Positions 8,783 to 19,506 of a DNA stretch of 64,000 bases are shown one piece after another. The translations under genes were made by a program, and so were the position numbers. Below the pieces are notes generated by a model. That model was given only the letters and a program-made list of their open reading frames with translations. It made no database searches and had not been told where the DNA came from. This DNA comes from Psychrobacter nivimaris (GTDB lineage: Bacteria; Pseudomonadota; Gammaproteobacteria; Pseudomonadales; Moraxellaceae): NCBI RefSeq assembly GCF_009812035.1, contig NZ_VZIZ01000001.1, positions 18,142-82,141 on the forward strand, in the 5' to 3' direction. Each line of letters starts with the position of its first letter. The stretch's first letter is position 1.

Positions 8783-10768
8783 TTACTCAGACGTCGCTGC
8801 TGCCGCTTCGGCTTCCGCGGCTTCTTTTTCTTCCAATACTTTTGCTTCTTTATCACGAATGGCGTCACGCATCGCTTTTTCAAAAGCCTTTTGGCGTTTA
8901 ATAACTTTTAGCTCGTCAGCAGAAGGTGGCAGCACAGGATCTGTTTTACGTTGTAATACCCAATAGTCAAATAGAGCACGGCCAATAGGTGCTGCAACAG
9001 CACTACCACCGCCGCCATTTTCGACCAATACTGCAAGGGCAATCTGCGGGTCTTCTACTGGGGCAAAACCATTAAACCAAGCATGATCCCAGTGACGCTT
9101 ATCAATCGCCGACTTGTCATAGCGTTTGCCCTGCGCGATAGATTTCACCTGTGCAGTACCTGTTTTACCAGCGATACGATAGCGCGGGGTATAGATGCCA
9201 CGTCCTGTACCGTTTTCTACCACGCTTTCCATCGCATCATGCATACGCAACCAGTCAGACGGCTTACCGTTATAGTCGATTTTACCATCTGGCTTAGTGA
9301 TAATTTTGACGTCCGCGGCGCCGTCACTGCTCTTTAATAAGTGCGGGGTGATATGCTGACCTTTACTGGCTGTCATGGCCGTAGCGTTGGCAATCTGTAG
9401 CGGTGTGGCCAAGAAGTACCCTTGTCCAATACTGACCGAGATCGTTTCGCCCGGTAGCCAGTCTTTATCGTAAGTGTCTTTTTTCCATTTTGGCGATGGC
9501 ATGATGCCTGATTTTTCGTTAGGTAAATCAATACCAGTATCTTCACCAAAACCAAAGCGTACCATCCAATCATGCAAACGTTGAATGCCCATCTCATAAG
9601 CCAACTTATAATAATAAGTATCGACCGACATCGCGATGGATTTTTTTAGATCTACCGTGCCATGACCGCCACGTTTCCAATCGCGGAATCGATGCGTATC
9701 ACCAGGTAAGCTAAAATAACCAGGGTCATAGATAGTACTGTTCCAATCACGTAGACCATAATGAATACCGCCCAAACCCTCAAATGGCTTGATAGTAGAA
9801 CCAGGTGGGTAGGTACCTTGGAGGGCACGGTTATACAGTGGCTGATCCAAATCTTCACGCAGATCGTCGTAATCTTTAAAAGAGATACCTGATATAAAAG
9901 GGTTAGGGTCGTAGCTTGGATTACTAACAAATGCCAATACATCACCGTTTTTTGGGTCTATCGCAACGATTGCACCGCGACGTCCATCAAGTTGCTGCTG
10001 GGCGATAGTTTGCAAGCCATAATCCAAGCTCAACGTAATATCGTTACCCGCTATCGGCGGCTTGGTATCCAGTTGACGCAAAATATTCCCATGTGCGTCT
10101 GTTTCTACCGATTGATAACCCGGTTGCCCAAGCAAAATATCTTCATAGTAGTCTTCGATACCAATCTTACCAATCAAGTCAGTACCAGCGTAACGGTCTT
10201 TATCAATACGCTTTGACTCTTTGTCATTGATACGTCCGACATAGCCGATGACATGGGCAAACAGCTCATCATAAGGATAAGAGCGCGTAAGCTTGCTTTG
10301 GATAGAGACCCCGCGGAAGAACGGCTTGCGCTCACTAAACTGAGCCAACTGTGCTTCTGTTAAATCGATCTTGATCGTTACAGGGTCATTTTTATTTTTA
10401 CTTAGACGCGCCAAGATATCAGTAATATCTGTATCGGTTAAATCAAAAATCGGCGCAAGCAGATGCAACGTGCGCTCAGGATTTTCGACCTCATCAGGGC
10501 TGAGCATCGCTGTAAATACAGGCTGATTGTCTGCCAGTATTACCCCGTTACGATCATAGATATACCCACGACTAGGCGGCGCAGATATCAGTTTGATACG
10601 GTTGTTATCGGCTTGCGTTGTGTACTGATCATGAGCGTAGACTTGCAAATACCCATAACGTGTTATCAAACCGCCCAAACCAATCAATATTATAATCCCA
10701 AAGATGATAATACGATTGGTAAAGGTACTGTTGACCTGTTCGGTATTGGGAGTTATCGGTTTATTCAT
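8783..10768 (-). CDS. mrdA: Penicillin-binding protein 2 (elongasome transpeptidase)
   Basis: At 661 residues it is a typical class B PBP. One N-terminal membrane segment (about residues 19-40) is followed by the PBP dimerisation domain (APPSRGYIYDRNGVILADN) and the transpeptidase domain with the SxxK motif GSTIKPF (active Ser about 325), SVD (SMSVDTYYY-type stretch), and KTGTAQV. PBP2 cross-links side-wall peptidoglycan with RodA and MreBCD and is the target of mecillinam. rodA is not adjacent in this window. The C-terminal about 35 residues are Ala/Glu-rich and probably disordered. No strong ribosome binding site is seen before the ATG. Confidence 0.95.
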   Translation of the reverse strand: MNKPITPNTEQVNSTFTNRIIIFGIIILIGLGGLITRYGYLQVYAHDQYTTQADNNRIKLISAPPSRGYIYDRNGVILADNQPVFTAMLSPDEVENPERTLHLLAPIFDLTDTDITDILARLSKNKNDPVTIKIDLTEAQLAQFSERKPFFRGVSIQSKLTRSYPYDELFAHVIGYVGRINDKESKRIDKDRYAGTDLIGKIGIEDYYEDILLGQPGYQSVETDAHGNILRQLDTKPPIAGNDITLSLDYGLQTIAQQQLDGRRGAIVAIDPKNGDVLAFVSNPSYDPNPFISGISFKDYDDLREDLDQPLYNRALQGTYPPGSTIKPFEGLGGIHYGLRDWNSTIYDPGYFSLPGDTHRFRDWKRGGHGTVDLKKSIAMSVDTYYYKLAYEMGIQRLHDWMVRFGFGEDTGIDLPNEKSGIMPSPKWKKDTYDKDWLPGETISVSIGQGYFLATPLQIANATAMTASKGQHITPHLLKSSDGAADVKIITKPDGKIDYNGKPSDWLRMHDAMESVVENGTGRGIYTPRYRIAGKTGTAQVKSIAQGKRYDKSAIDKRHWDHAWFNGFAPVEDPQIALAVLVENGGGGSAVAAPIGRALFDYWVLQRKTDPVLPPSADELKVIKRQKAFEKAMRDAIRDKEAKVLEEKEAAEAEAAAATSE

Positions 10769-11260
10769 AGAAGATCAGAGCCCAAAAGGTCAGTGAGTCA
10801 ATAAAAGAAAAATAAGAGGGCAGGTTGGTTAACCAAAGTGCGGTGAGTCTAAAAGATAATGCAAATGGTTTCAATCACATAGAAGGGTATGGTGTGAAAT
10901 CGTCATGCAGTCATTTATACGTAGGTAGTTTTTGTTATTTCACTACAAATTATAACAGAACAAATGAGCAGGCGCAGTACTCAGTCATATATTTTGTTCT
11001 GGTTATCTGATAGCCAAGAACTGGCTTATATTCAGGTTTTGTTGGTTAACAGACGATATGAACCATGTCATCTTTAGTCACAACTTGCCGCTGGTCTATA
11101 TGTGCTAATAAATGGCAAGTATGCTAAAATCAGGCGATTTATTTTATAGTAGTTATTATGGGCGGAGCGTCTTTTGAAACGTTCTCATTTTGCTAAAGTT
11201 TCGTTATCAGTAGCGATAATGTTAGCAACGACAATCAACCTGTCAGGGACTAGATAAGTC
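10769..11260. other. Divergent mrdA/DUF445 intergenic region
   Basis: These 492 bases hold no supported gene; the longest frame (10825-11010) lacks a ribosome binding site and homologous look. A 7-bp inverted repeat, ACTTGCC with GGCAAGT, flanks about 11082-11120, and an imperfect GAGCGT/ACGTTCTC repeat lies near 11166-11188. Promoters for both flanking genes must be here, but I cannot place them firmly. Confidence 0.5.
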
Positions 11261-12595
11261 ATGGACGTAAATTCATTATGGCAGACGATAGCTGAACACC
11301 CAGAGTTTTTTGCCATGCTGACCATCCCACCAGTGACGGCATTCGTCACTTGGGTACATGTGTGGATGGCGCTCAAGATGCTGTTTTATCCGGTTAAGTT
11401 CTGGGGTATTCGTATTCCTAACTTCCCGTTTTTTGGGTTGCCAGGTATCGGTTGGCAAGGTATCGTTCCGCGCAAAGCGGGCAAGATATCAGGAGTTATC
11501 GTTGACCAGACGCTCTCAAAACTCGGTTCGCTTGATGAGTTTTTTAAGGCGATGGAGCCTGAGCAAATGGCGATATTTGTTACTGATACGGTAGACAAAA
11601 ATCTTGAGCCATTGATTGATGAGATTATGCTGGATCACTCGCCAGCATTGTGGGGCAATCTACCTTACGCCCTAAAGCGCCGTGTCTATGCGCAAGCTCA
11701 TAAAGAGCTACCTAGTATTATGCAGTCGCTTGTGACAGATTTGACTTATCATGTCGAAGACTTGGTCGATATGCGCAAAATGATTGTCAACACCATGGAA
11801 AATGATCGTCGTTTGATGGTCAATATGTTTCTAAAAGTGGGGCAAAAAGAGATAGACTTTATCTGGCACATTAGTGCTTTGATTGGTCTGGTATTTGGTA
11901 TTATCCAGATGTTTATATTTTTGGTGGTGCCGCAGCATTGGACCGTACCGTTCTTTGCCGCGATTTGGGGTTTTCTTACCAATTGGATTGCCATTTGGAT
12001 GGTGTTTAATCCAGTAGAGCCGCACTTCATACCTTATTTGAAGCTGTTTTCGGTGCAGAGTCGCTTTCCATTTATCAAGCCCGTCATACCGCATATCGCA
12101 AAGTATCGCTTACAAGGCGGCTTCATGAAGCGCCAAGAGGAAGTTTCCGAGGTTTTTGCTGAAATTGTGGTGAAGGATTTGGTCACTCTAGAAAACATCA
12201 TGAATGAAATGATGTATGGTGATCGCTCAGCACAAACCCGTGATTTGATGAAATCGCATCTATATACGGTGCTAGAGTCACCAGTGATTAGCACGACATT
12301 ACGTGTGGGGTTGGGACGCCGTGATTATGGACAACTAAAAAACACCATTATTGACAAGTCTATTGTCGCAACGATGGTACCACTGCGAGATCCTGAGCTA
12401 AATGAAAGCCGAGCCAGTAAGATATTTGGTCTGTTTCGCGATAGAATACGTGCGCTCACGCCAAATGAGTTTCAGAATCTGTTGCGTCCAGCTTTCCGTG
12501 AGGATGAGATGACGTTGATTGTTTTGGGCGGTTTGACTGGTTTTCTAGCAGGTTGGTTGCATTTAGTGTTAGTATTTTTCCCCTCAATGCAGTAA
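11261..12595 (+). CDS. DUF445 family inner-membrane protein
   Basis: This 444-residue protein fits the DUF445 (YheB/YjiN-like) family in its architecture: an N-terminal membrane segment (about residues 15-45), a long soluble helical region with VDKNLEPLIDEIM, a central hydrophobic pair (about 203-250, including AIWGFLTNWIAIWMVFNPVEP, in which TNWIAIWMVFNP resembles the family TN..AI.M.F.P signature), and a C-terminal hydrophobic segment VLGGLTGFLAGWLHLVLVF. The biochemical role is unknown to me. It stands alone between divergent mrdA and ccmF, 280 bases from the latter. The ribosome binding site (AGGGA) is rather far from the ATG. Confidence 0.8.
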   Translation: MDVNSLWQTIAEHPEFFAMLTIPPVTAFVTWVHVWMALKMLFYPVKFWGIRIPNFPFFGLPGIGWQGIVPRKAGKISGVIVDQTLSKLGSLDEFFKAMEPEQMAIFVTDTVDKNLEPLIDEIMLDHSPALWGNLPYALKRRVYAQAHKELPSIMQSLVTDLTYHVEDLVDMRKMIVNTMENDRRLMVNMFLKVGQKEIDFIWHISALIGLVFGIIQMFIFLVVPQHWTVPFFAAIWGFLTNWIAIWMVFNPVEPHFIPYLKLFSVQSRFPFIKPVIPHIAKYRLQGGFMKRQEEVSEVFAEIVVKDLVTLENIMNEMMYGDRSAQTRDLMKSHLYTVLESPVISTTLRVGLGRRDYGQLKNTIIDKSIVATMVPLRDPELNESRASKIFGLFRDRIRALTPNEFQNLLRPAFREDEMTLIVLGGLTGFLAGWLHLVLVFFPSMQ

Positions 12596-12875
12596 TGCAT
12601 TAATAAGTATTGTTAATTAGTCATGAACGGCTATATTGAATAAGCTTTGAATAACTAAAAAATGTAAAATTAGCAACAGATAAGCAATTTGTATCAATCA
12701 TTCATATTGGTACGTCACAATGATAGTAGCGGGTTTTATGTGCTTCTACAGCAATTGAAACCTCAGTTTTTAACCGTAAACTATGACCGCATAAAGGACT
12801 ATTAGCGTTTGCCAGTGGCTAGCAATGCCATCGGTGAACCCTTAATTGTATCCAAGGTAAACAAGGTTAGACCGT

Positions 12876-14906
12876 ATGTTAATCACAGAATTGGGTTATT
12901 TTGCCTTGCTGGCCGCTTTTATATTGGCGATTTTGCAGGTGGTACTACCAACCATTGGCGTCATGCGTGACCACGTCGCTTGGCAGCGTTTGGCGCCAAG
13001 TCTAGCATGGGCGCAATTTGCGGCAATGATTACCTCATTTGCTGCGCTGATGGCAGGCTTTTATTATAACGACTTTAGTCTCGTCTATGTCACTCAGCAT
13101 TCCAATACATTGCTGCCTTGGTACTACAAGCTGTCGGCGACATGGGGCGGGCATGAAGGCTCGCTACTACTGTGGATGACCATCATGGCCACTTGGTGTG
13201 CATTGGTCTCTTACTTCAGCCGTGGGTTGCCGTTGTCTATGCGTGCGCGAGTGCTGGTGATATTAGCAGGCGTGCAGATGATGATGCTAGCGATGCTAAT
13301 CTTTACCTCATCGCCATTTGATCGCACATTACCCAATCTGCCTGTTGATGGTGCGGATCTAAACCCTGTATTGCAAGATTTTGGTCTGATTATTCACCCA
13401 CCGATGCTTTATATGGGTTACGTGGGTATGGTTGTGCCATTTGCGTTTTGTATGGCTGCATTGTGGGAAGGGCGTTTGGATGCGGTATGGACACGTTGGT
13501 CGCGTCCATGGGCATTGGCTGCTTGGGGTTTCTTAACAGTCGGTATCGCGCTTGGCTCATGGTGGGCTTATTATGAGCTTGGCTGGGGCGGTTGGTGGTT
13601 CTGGGATCCAGTAGAGAACGCCTCATTGATGCCATGGTTGGCAGGGACGGCGCTACTGCATTCACTTGCTGTTACTGAAAAACGCGGTGTGTTTAAAGCA
13701 TGGACAATCATGCTCGCAATCTTTGCTTTTGCGCTTAGCTTGCTTGGCACGTTCTTAGTACGTTCAGGTGTCATTACGTCAGTGCATTCATTTGCCGCTG
13801 ATCCAACGCGTGGTCTAGTGATTCTAATCATTCTCGGTATCATCGTCGGCGGTGGTCTGTTGATGTTTGCTGTACGTGGCTGGCGTTTGACGGTCGAGAG
13901 TCAGTATCGACTTATCTCACGTGAATCATTTTTGGTAATTAATAACGTTATTATTCTAATTTCAACCTTAGTGGTACTACTTGGTACGCTATATCCTATT
14001 ATTGCTGATGCCTTTAACTTAGGTCAGGTATCTGTTGGCCCTCCATACTTCAACGCCCTGTTTGTGCCGTTGACATGGCTGCTACTGGTGGCGATGGGTA
14101 TGGGCTCTAATATCCGCTGGAAACAAGACAGCCGCCCGTTATTGGGTGCTGGTATGGTTATCGCGGTGAGCAGTTTGGTATTGGCCGCCATTATTACCTA
14201 TTTTGCCAGTCCATCAGCGATGCTAAATATCGGTGTCACATTGGCTGTGAGCTTTTGGGTGTTGTTATGGATGGTTGTCGATTTCAAAGACAAGACCAAA
14301 AATGCACCAAGTCGCTTAAACGGTTTACGTCAGTTGCGTCTGAGCTATTGGGGTCAACAGACCGCTCATATTGGCGTTATCATTGCGGTCATCGGTGTGG
14401 CATTTACCACTACGTTGAGCATTGAGCGCGATGTGGCATTAGGGCCTAATGACAGTGTCAATGTTCAAGGCTATGATTTCACGGTAAAAGGCTTTAGTGA
14501 AGTAAAAGGCAGTAACTTTGACGCCACCCAAGCAGAAGTAACAGTCAGTAAAGACGGTCAAGAAGTGACCACGTTATATCCTGAAAAGCGTAACTATATT
14601 ATCAGTATGATGCCGATGACAGAAGCTGCGATTGATGCCAATTTGATGCGCGATGTCTACGTAGCACTTGGTGAGCCGATTGCTGAAGACAGTAATGAAT
14701 GGGCTTTCCGTATCTATGTCAAACCGCTGATCCGCTGGATATGGTTGGGTGCGCTTATCATGGCGTTTGGTGCATTGCTCAGTATGCTAGACAATCGTTA
14801 CCGTATCAAAAAAACCAAAACACCTGCACAAATCGCGGCCAAAAAATCAGGCTTTGCGACGGTTGCAGATTTGGATACGTCAGCTACAAAGATAGGGGAG
14901 CGTTAA
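12876..14906 (+). CDS. ccmF: Cytochrome c heme lyase subunit CcmF
   Basis: This 676-residue protein has many membrane segments. It contains the tryptophan-rich heme-handling WWD motif GWGGWWFWDPVENASLMPW (about residues 235-253), WGGHEGSLLLW near residue 90, and the conserved HPPMLYMGYVG. CcmF with CcmH and CcmI attaches heme from CcmE to apocytochrome c CxxCH motifs on the periplasmic side. It is first of a tight ccmF-ccmG-ccmH-ccmI set: the next gene starts one base after its stop. The ATG follows an AAGGTTAG-type ribosome binding site. ccmABCDE is not upstream, unlike E. coli. Confidence 0.96.
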   Translation: MLITELGYFALLAAFILAILQVVLPTIGVMRDHVAWQRLAPSLAWAQFAAMITSFAALMAGFYYNDFSLVYVTQHSNTLLPWYYKLSATWGGHEGSLLLWMTIMATWCALVSYFSRGLPLSMRARVLVILAGVQMMMLAMLIFTSSPFDRTLPNLPVDGADLNPVLQDFGLIIHPPMLYMGYVGMVVPFAFCMAALWEGRLDAVWTRWSRPWALAAWGFLTVGIALGSWWAYYELGWGGWWFWDPVENASLMPWLAGTALLHSLAVTEKRGVFKAWTIMLAIFAFALSLLGTFLVRSGVITSVHSFAADPTRGLVILIILGIIVGGGLLMFAVRGWRLTVESQYRLISRESFLVINNVIILISTLVVLLGTLYPIIADAFNLGQVSVGPPYFNALFVPLTWLLLVAMGMGSNIRWKQDSRPLLGAGMVIAVSSLVLAAIITYFASPSAMLNIGVTLAVSFWVLLWMVVDFKDKTKNAPSRLNGLRQLRLSYWGQQTAHIGVIIAVIGVAFTTTLSIERDVALGPNDSVNVQGYDFTVKGFSEVKGSNFDATQAEVTVSKDGQEVTTLYPEKRNYIISMMPMTEAAIDANLMRDVYVALGEPIAEDSNEWAFRIYVKPLIRWIWLGALIMAFGALLSMLDNRYRIKKTKTPAQIAAKKSGFATVADLDTSATKIGER

Positions 14907-14907
14907 T

Positions 14908-15585
14908 ATGACTACCTCAAACAATGAATCTGATAAAAAAGCTCAGCAAGAATCTGTCAACGAGATCAAAACACCAAGCAGCAATAAAGTAAAAACTAAG
15001 AAAAAACTTAAAATTGGGTTTTTGATTCCGCTGGTTATCTTTATTGGTTTGGTCGCTATGCTCTATATGCGTTTGGGCAAACCGACTGATATCGTGACCA
15101 ATACAGCGCTTGAGCGTCCAGTACCTGCCTTTGAGTTGCCGTTATTATCAGATACGAGTCGTATCATGACCAATGACAACTTGCCAGATAAGCCATTCCT
15201 CATGAATATCTGGGGCTCTTGGTGTCCAACTTGTATCATTGAGCATCCTTTTCTAATGAAGCTAGAAGAGCGCGGTGTTAACTTAGTGGGCGTAAACTAC
15301 AAAGATGATATTGGTGATGCGTTAGGGTATCTGAATCGCGGTGGCGACCCGTTCTCTATGTCTATTCAAGACTTGTCAGGGCAGTTTGCTCTAGATTTGG
15401 GTCTGACTGGTGCACCTGAGACTTTCATCGTCGATGGTGATGGGATTATTCGTCAGCATATCATCGGTGAGATCAATGAGAGCAATTGGCAAAGTCGTAT
15501 TACGCCTTGCTTAATGGTACTCAATGACGCTAGTAATAATGGTGTCAGTCCAGATCCGAGCCAAATTGCGGAGGCGTGCAAATGA
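14908..15585 (+). CDS. ccmG: Thiol:disulfide interchange protein CcmG/DsbE
   Basis: This 225-residue membrane-anchored thioredoxin has a polar N-terminal tail of about 35 residues, one hydrophobic anchor (GFLIPLVIFIGLVAMLYM), and a periplasmic thioredoxin fold with the active site WGSWCPTC (Cys 106 and 109) and a cis-Pro region TGAPETFIVDGDG. CcmG keeps the apocytochrome CxxCH cysteines reduced for heme ligation. The N-terminal tail, rich in Lys, Asn and Ser, is longer than in E. coli DsbE. GGGAG ribosome binding site; its stop overlaps the ccmH start as ATGA. Confidence 0.95.
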   Translation: MTTSNNESDKKAQQESVNEIKTPSSNKVKTKKKLKIGFLIPLVIFIGLVAMLYMRLGKPTDIVTNTALERPVPAFELPLLSDTSRIMTNDNLPDKPFLMNIWGSWCPTCIIEHPFLMKLEERGVNLVGVNYKDDIGDALGYLNRGGDPFSMSIQDLSGQFALDLGLTGAPETFIVDGDGIIRQHIIGEINESNWQSRITPCLMVLNDASNNGVSPDPSQIAEACK

Positions 15586-16139
15586 TAGCCTACCAAATAA
15601 GAAACGCGACCATAAAGTTAGTAAGCTTGTTTATCGCTTGTCTATTCAGCATGGCAAGCTTTGCTGCCATTGATGTCTACGATTTTGATTCTGTGCAACA
15701 AGAAGCCCAGTACCGCGGTCTTATCGAAGAGCTGCGCTGCCCGAAATGTCAAAACCAAAACTTGGCAGGGTCTGATGCACCCATTGCCCAAGACTTAAAG
15801 CAAAAAACCTATGACTTGATAAAAGATGGTCGTAGTGATGGCGAAATTCGAGCCTATATGCAAGAGCGTTATGGTGATTTTATAAGTTATAAGCCGCCAG
15901 TACGTCCTTCAACATGGATTTTATGGTTTTTCCCACCATTATTATTGATCGTTTTATTGGTCGGTTGGTTTTGGCAAAGTAAACGCCGTCAGCTTGTCGC
16001 CAGCGGCGAGAGTGGTGTAGCAGTAGATAACCATGTCAAAGCGTTGTCTGCCGCTGAAAAAGCAGAACTTGATCGCTTATTGTCACGAGTCAATAACGAT
16101 GACAAAGACGACACTACAAGCCTTGGGGGCAAAAAATGA
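15582..16139 (+). CDS. ccmH: Cytochrome c-type biogenesis protein CcmH
   Basis: A 185-residue protein with a signal peptide ending near SFAA, the redox motif LRCPKCQNQNLAGSDA (Cys 53 and 56), which is the LRCxxCxxQ signature of CcmH/CcmL, and one membrane anchor (about residues 106-128, ILWFFPPLLLIVLLVGWFW). It works with CcmG and CcmI in reducing and presenting apocytochrome c. Start: an upstream in-frame GTG at 15576 sits only two bases from GGAG, so the ATG at 15582, overlapping the ccmG stop, is much better. E. coli CcmH is a fusion of this protein and CcmI; here they are separate genes. Confidence 0.95.
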   Translation: MIAYQIRNATIKLVSLFIACLFSMASFAAIDVYDFDSVQQEAQYRGLIEELRCPKCQNQNLAGSDAPIAQDLKQKTYDLIKDGRSDGEIRAYMQERYGDFISYKPPVRPSTWILWFFPPLLLIVLLVGWFWQSKRRQLVASGESGVAVDNHVKALSAAEKAELDRLLSRVNNDDKDDTTSLGGKK

Positions 16140-17416
16140 CCATATTTTCTACTGTTGGCTTATTTATTGCGCTAAGTTTACTTGTCGCTCTACTATTGGG
16201 CATTATCACCATTAAGCCGTGGTTAAGAGCACCGCGTTCGCATAGTAAGCCTGTGGATAATCAACTGCTGGATATCAACGTTGCTGTGTTTCGTGAGCGA
16301 CTAGCAGAGCTGAAAACAGACAAAGACAGTGGTATCATTGATGACCATCACTATCAAAACCAAAAACTTGAGCTTGAACGTCAGCTTTTGGATGCTCAGC
16401 GTGAAGTGTCACCGATGGTCACGCCAGGTATCAAAAGCCGATTGATTATTATGGTTTGGGTACCTGTATTAACTGCTATGGCATATCTGATGGTCGGTGA
16501 TCGCACACCTGTCTTTGAGCTGTGGGCTGCTGAGGACAAAGTCGGTCAAGTGGCGGACGATCTATTAACAGGTAGAATCGATCAGCCACCTGCTTGGGCA
16601 ATTGAAGATGGTAATCAACTGATTAGCGCCATGCAGACTAACGTCTATCGTCATGCTAGCGACTACAATCGCTGGATGCGCCTGTCGGAGCTGTTCTTGT
16701 CATTAGAGGCGACTGATTCGGCATTAGAGGCTTTGTCGCGCGCTTATCGTCTATCACCTGATAACGAAGAGATTGCGACCACTTATGCGCAGATTAGTTT
16801 CTTTGCTAATAAAGGTCAGTTAGATGCCAATAGCCGCCGAGTGTTAGAAAACATACTGGCCAAAAACCCAGAGCATGAGGGCGCACAAATGCTTATGGCG
16901 ATGGGTGAGGCACGTGCTAGCAACTTCGATCAAGCGCAAGGCTGGATTAAACGTCTGCGTGACAGTATCGCGGCCAAACCAGGTGATCATACGCAAGCGC
17001 TATCAAGTCTAGATGAGCTTAGCGCTAATGTGGTTATGCAGCAACAGCAAGCTTCTGAAGGCGTCGAAGTGACAGTCAAAATAAATGCTAGTCTGTTACC
17101 ATTGGTAAAAGCTGACGATACGCTGTTTGTAGCGATACGTGACGTGAAAGGTGGTCCACCATTTGCGGCTAAGCGTCTACCGATTAGCAATATCAAACAA
17201 GGCGAAGCGGTTATTAGCCTAAGTGATCTTGATGCTATGATGCCAGAGCGTACCCTAGGGTCGGCTCGTTCTGATAAAGTACAGCTAGCGGTCATCGCTC
17301 GTATCAGTCATAGTGGCAATGCTACCGCAGAGTCAGGCGACCTCTCGGGTAATCCAGTGGTTATCAGCGCAGAACAAAATCAGGTCAACGTGGAAATCAA
17401 TCAGCAAGTTCCATAG
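16136..17416 (+). CDS. ccmI: Cytochrome c maturation protein CcmI (TPR)
   Basis: At 426 residues the layout is CcmI: an N-terminal membrane segment, a cytoplasmic loop with the family pattern NVAVFRERLAELKTDKDSGII, a second membrane segment (about residues 103-119), and a periplasmic TPR region (repeats around RWMRLSELFLSLEATDSALEAL and ALSRAYRLSPDNEEIAT) followed by a C-terminal beta-rich domain. CcmI chaperones apocytochrome c to CcmFH. The ATG overlaps the ccmH stop. It ends the ccmFGHI set. Confidence 0.93.
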   Translation: MTIFSTVGLFIALSLLVALLLGIITIKPWLRAPRSHSKPVDNQLLDINVAVFRERLAELKTDKDSGIIDDHHYQNQKLELERQLLDAQREVSPMVTPGIKSRLIIMVWVPVLTAMAYLMVGDRTPVFELWAAEDKVGQVADDLLTGRIDQPPAWAIEDGNQLISAMQTNVYRHASDYNRWMRLSELFLSLEATDSALEALSRAYRLSPDNEEIATTYAQISFFANKGQLDANSRRVLENILAKNPEHEGAQMLMAMGEARASNFDQAQGWIKRLRDSIAAKPGDHTQALSSLDELSANVVMQQQQASEGVEVTVKINASLLPLVKADDTLFVAIRDVKGGPPFAAKRLPISNIKQGEAVISLSDLDAMMPERTLGSARSDKVQLAVIARISHSGNATAESGDLSGNPVVISAEQNQVNVEINQQVP

Positions 17417-18405
<989 letters not shown>

Positions 18406-18453
18406 TTATCGATATTAGCTAATTGATTTAGCCAGTCGATGTAGTCGTTGAAG

Positions 18454-18479
18454 ACCCTGTTTAATAACAGGGTTTTTTT
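18454..18479 (+). terminator. Terminator of adk
   Basis: ACCCTGTT, a short AATA-containing loop and AACAGGGT are followed by T7, about 50 bases past the adk stop. Confidence 0.9.
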
Positions 18480-18517
18480 ATGGCTGATGATTTTATACCT
18501 CATAAAACACACCCATA

Positions 18518-18556
18518 AAAAAACCGCTTACTCATTATAAGTAAACGGTCTTTTGT
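18518..18556 (-). terminator. Terminator of secB
   Basis: On the minus strand CCGTTTACTTAT pairs with GTAAGCGG (imperfect) and is followed by T7. It lies just beyond the secB stop. Confidence 0.8.
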
Positions 18557-18597
18557 CAAATATACGACTGATAAAGCCCATATATTTTAATTAATGC

Positions 18598-19050
18598 TTA
18601 TGCGTTACCTTGAGCATCAACTTGTGCTTGCTGTTGGCTCTGTGCATACGCTTGATCAAAGTTCACAGGTGCTAGTAGCAATTGTGGGAAGCTACCGCGT
18701 GTCACGATGTCGCTGATGACTTCACGAGCATATGGGAACAATACATTAGGGCAGTATGCGCCTAGGATTTGACCGATTTGATCTTCTGGAATGTCTTTTA
18801 GTAAGAAGATACCTGCTTGATGCACTTCAGCGATAAATGCTGCTTCTTCCGCATTTTTGGCAGTAACGCTCACAGTTAGGATGATTTGATAATGATCGTC
18901 ATCTAGTTTTTCAGCGTTACTAGACAAATTGATATCAAGCTCTGGGTTCCACTCTTTGGTGAATACGCTAGCGCCTGGGACTTCAAGTGACATGTCTTTT
19001 ACATAGATGCGTTCTAGTGCCAATTGTGGTTGTGCTTGTTCTTCAGCCAT
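18598..19050 (-). CDS. secB: Protein-export chaperone SecB
   Basis: At 150 residues it matches the SecB family, with [18 protein letters not shown] near the start, the [27 protein letters not shown] beta region (seen in pieces), and the conserved [37 protein letters not shown] core in two blocks. SecB tetramers hold preproteins unfolded and hand them to SecA. Ribosome binding site GAGGA. It is third in the yibN/grxC/secB neighbourhood found in many gammaproteobacteria. Confidence 0.96.
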   Translation of the reverse strand: MAEEQAQPQLALERIYVKDMSLEVPGASVFTKEWNPELDINLSSNAEKLDDDHYQIILTVSVTAKNAEEAAFIAEVHQAGIFLLKDIPEDQIGQILGAYCPNVLFPYAREVISDIVTRGSFPQLLLAPVNFDQAYAQSQQQAQVDAQGNA

Positions 19051-19242
19051 GGTAAATCCTCTAAAATTAAATCAAATGATTGGGCAAATCGTCATTTTAA
19101 TAAAAGTTCATTGTAATATAAATCGAGACTATTTTTTGGTATTGTCTCGATATTTTTTATTATTACTTCTTACTGCTCTATTAAAACCTGACAATGTCTA
19201 TCTTTACATAAATAAAGACAGACAGTAAAGAAAGGTAGCAGA

Positions 19243-19506
19243 TTAACCAGCCAATAGCTCGTCAAGTTTGCCTTGCTGGTTCATTTGGTTGAGCTCATCA
19301 AAACCACCAACAAAGGTTTCACCAACGAAGATTTGCGGCACAGTACGGTAGTTATTGGTTTTTTTCATCAACGCTTGGCGCTCTTCACTGCTCATATCGT
19401 GCATGCCGATTTCTTCATAATCAACGCCTTTGGTCTTTAGTAGTTGTTTGGCGTTTGAGCAGTATGGGCAGATAGGGGTAGTGTAAACTTTTACAGATAC
19501 AGTCAT
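19243..19506 (-). CDS. grxC: Glutaredoxin 3
   Basis: This 87-residue glutaredoxin has the dithiol active site CPYC (Cys 13 and 16), the cis-Pro stretch RTVPQIFV, and the glutathione-binding VGGFDEL. It reduces protein disulfides and mixed disulfides using glutathione in the cytoplasm. AAGGA ribosome binding site. It lies between yibN and secB, but a terminator-like hairpin separates it from yibN, so it probably has its own promoter. Confidence 0.95.
   Translation of the reverse strand: MTVSVKVYTTPICPYCSNAKQLLKTKGVDYEEIGMHDMSSEERQALMKKTNNYRTVPQIFVGETFVGGFDELNQMNQQGKLDELLAG

Noticed and set aside
10825..11010. A 61-codon frame between mrdA and the DUF445 gene
   Set aside because: Low-complexity composition, no ribosome binding site and no recognisable domain.
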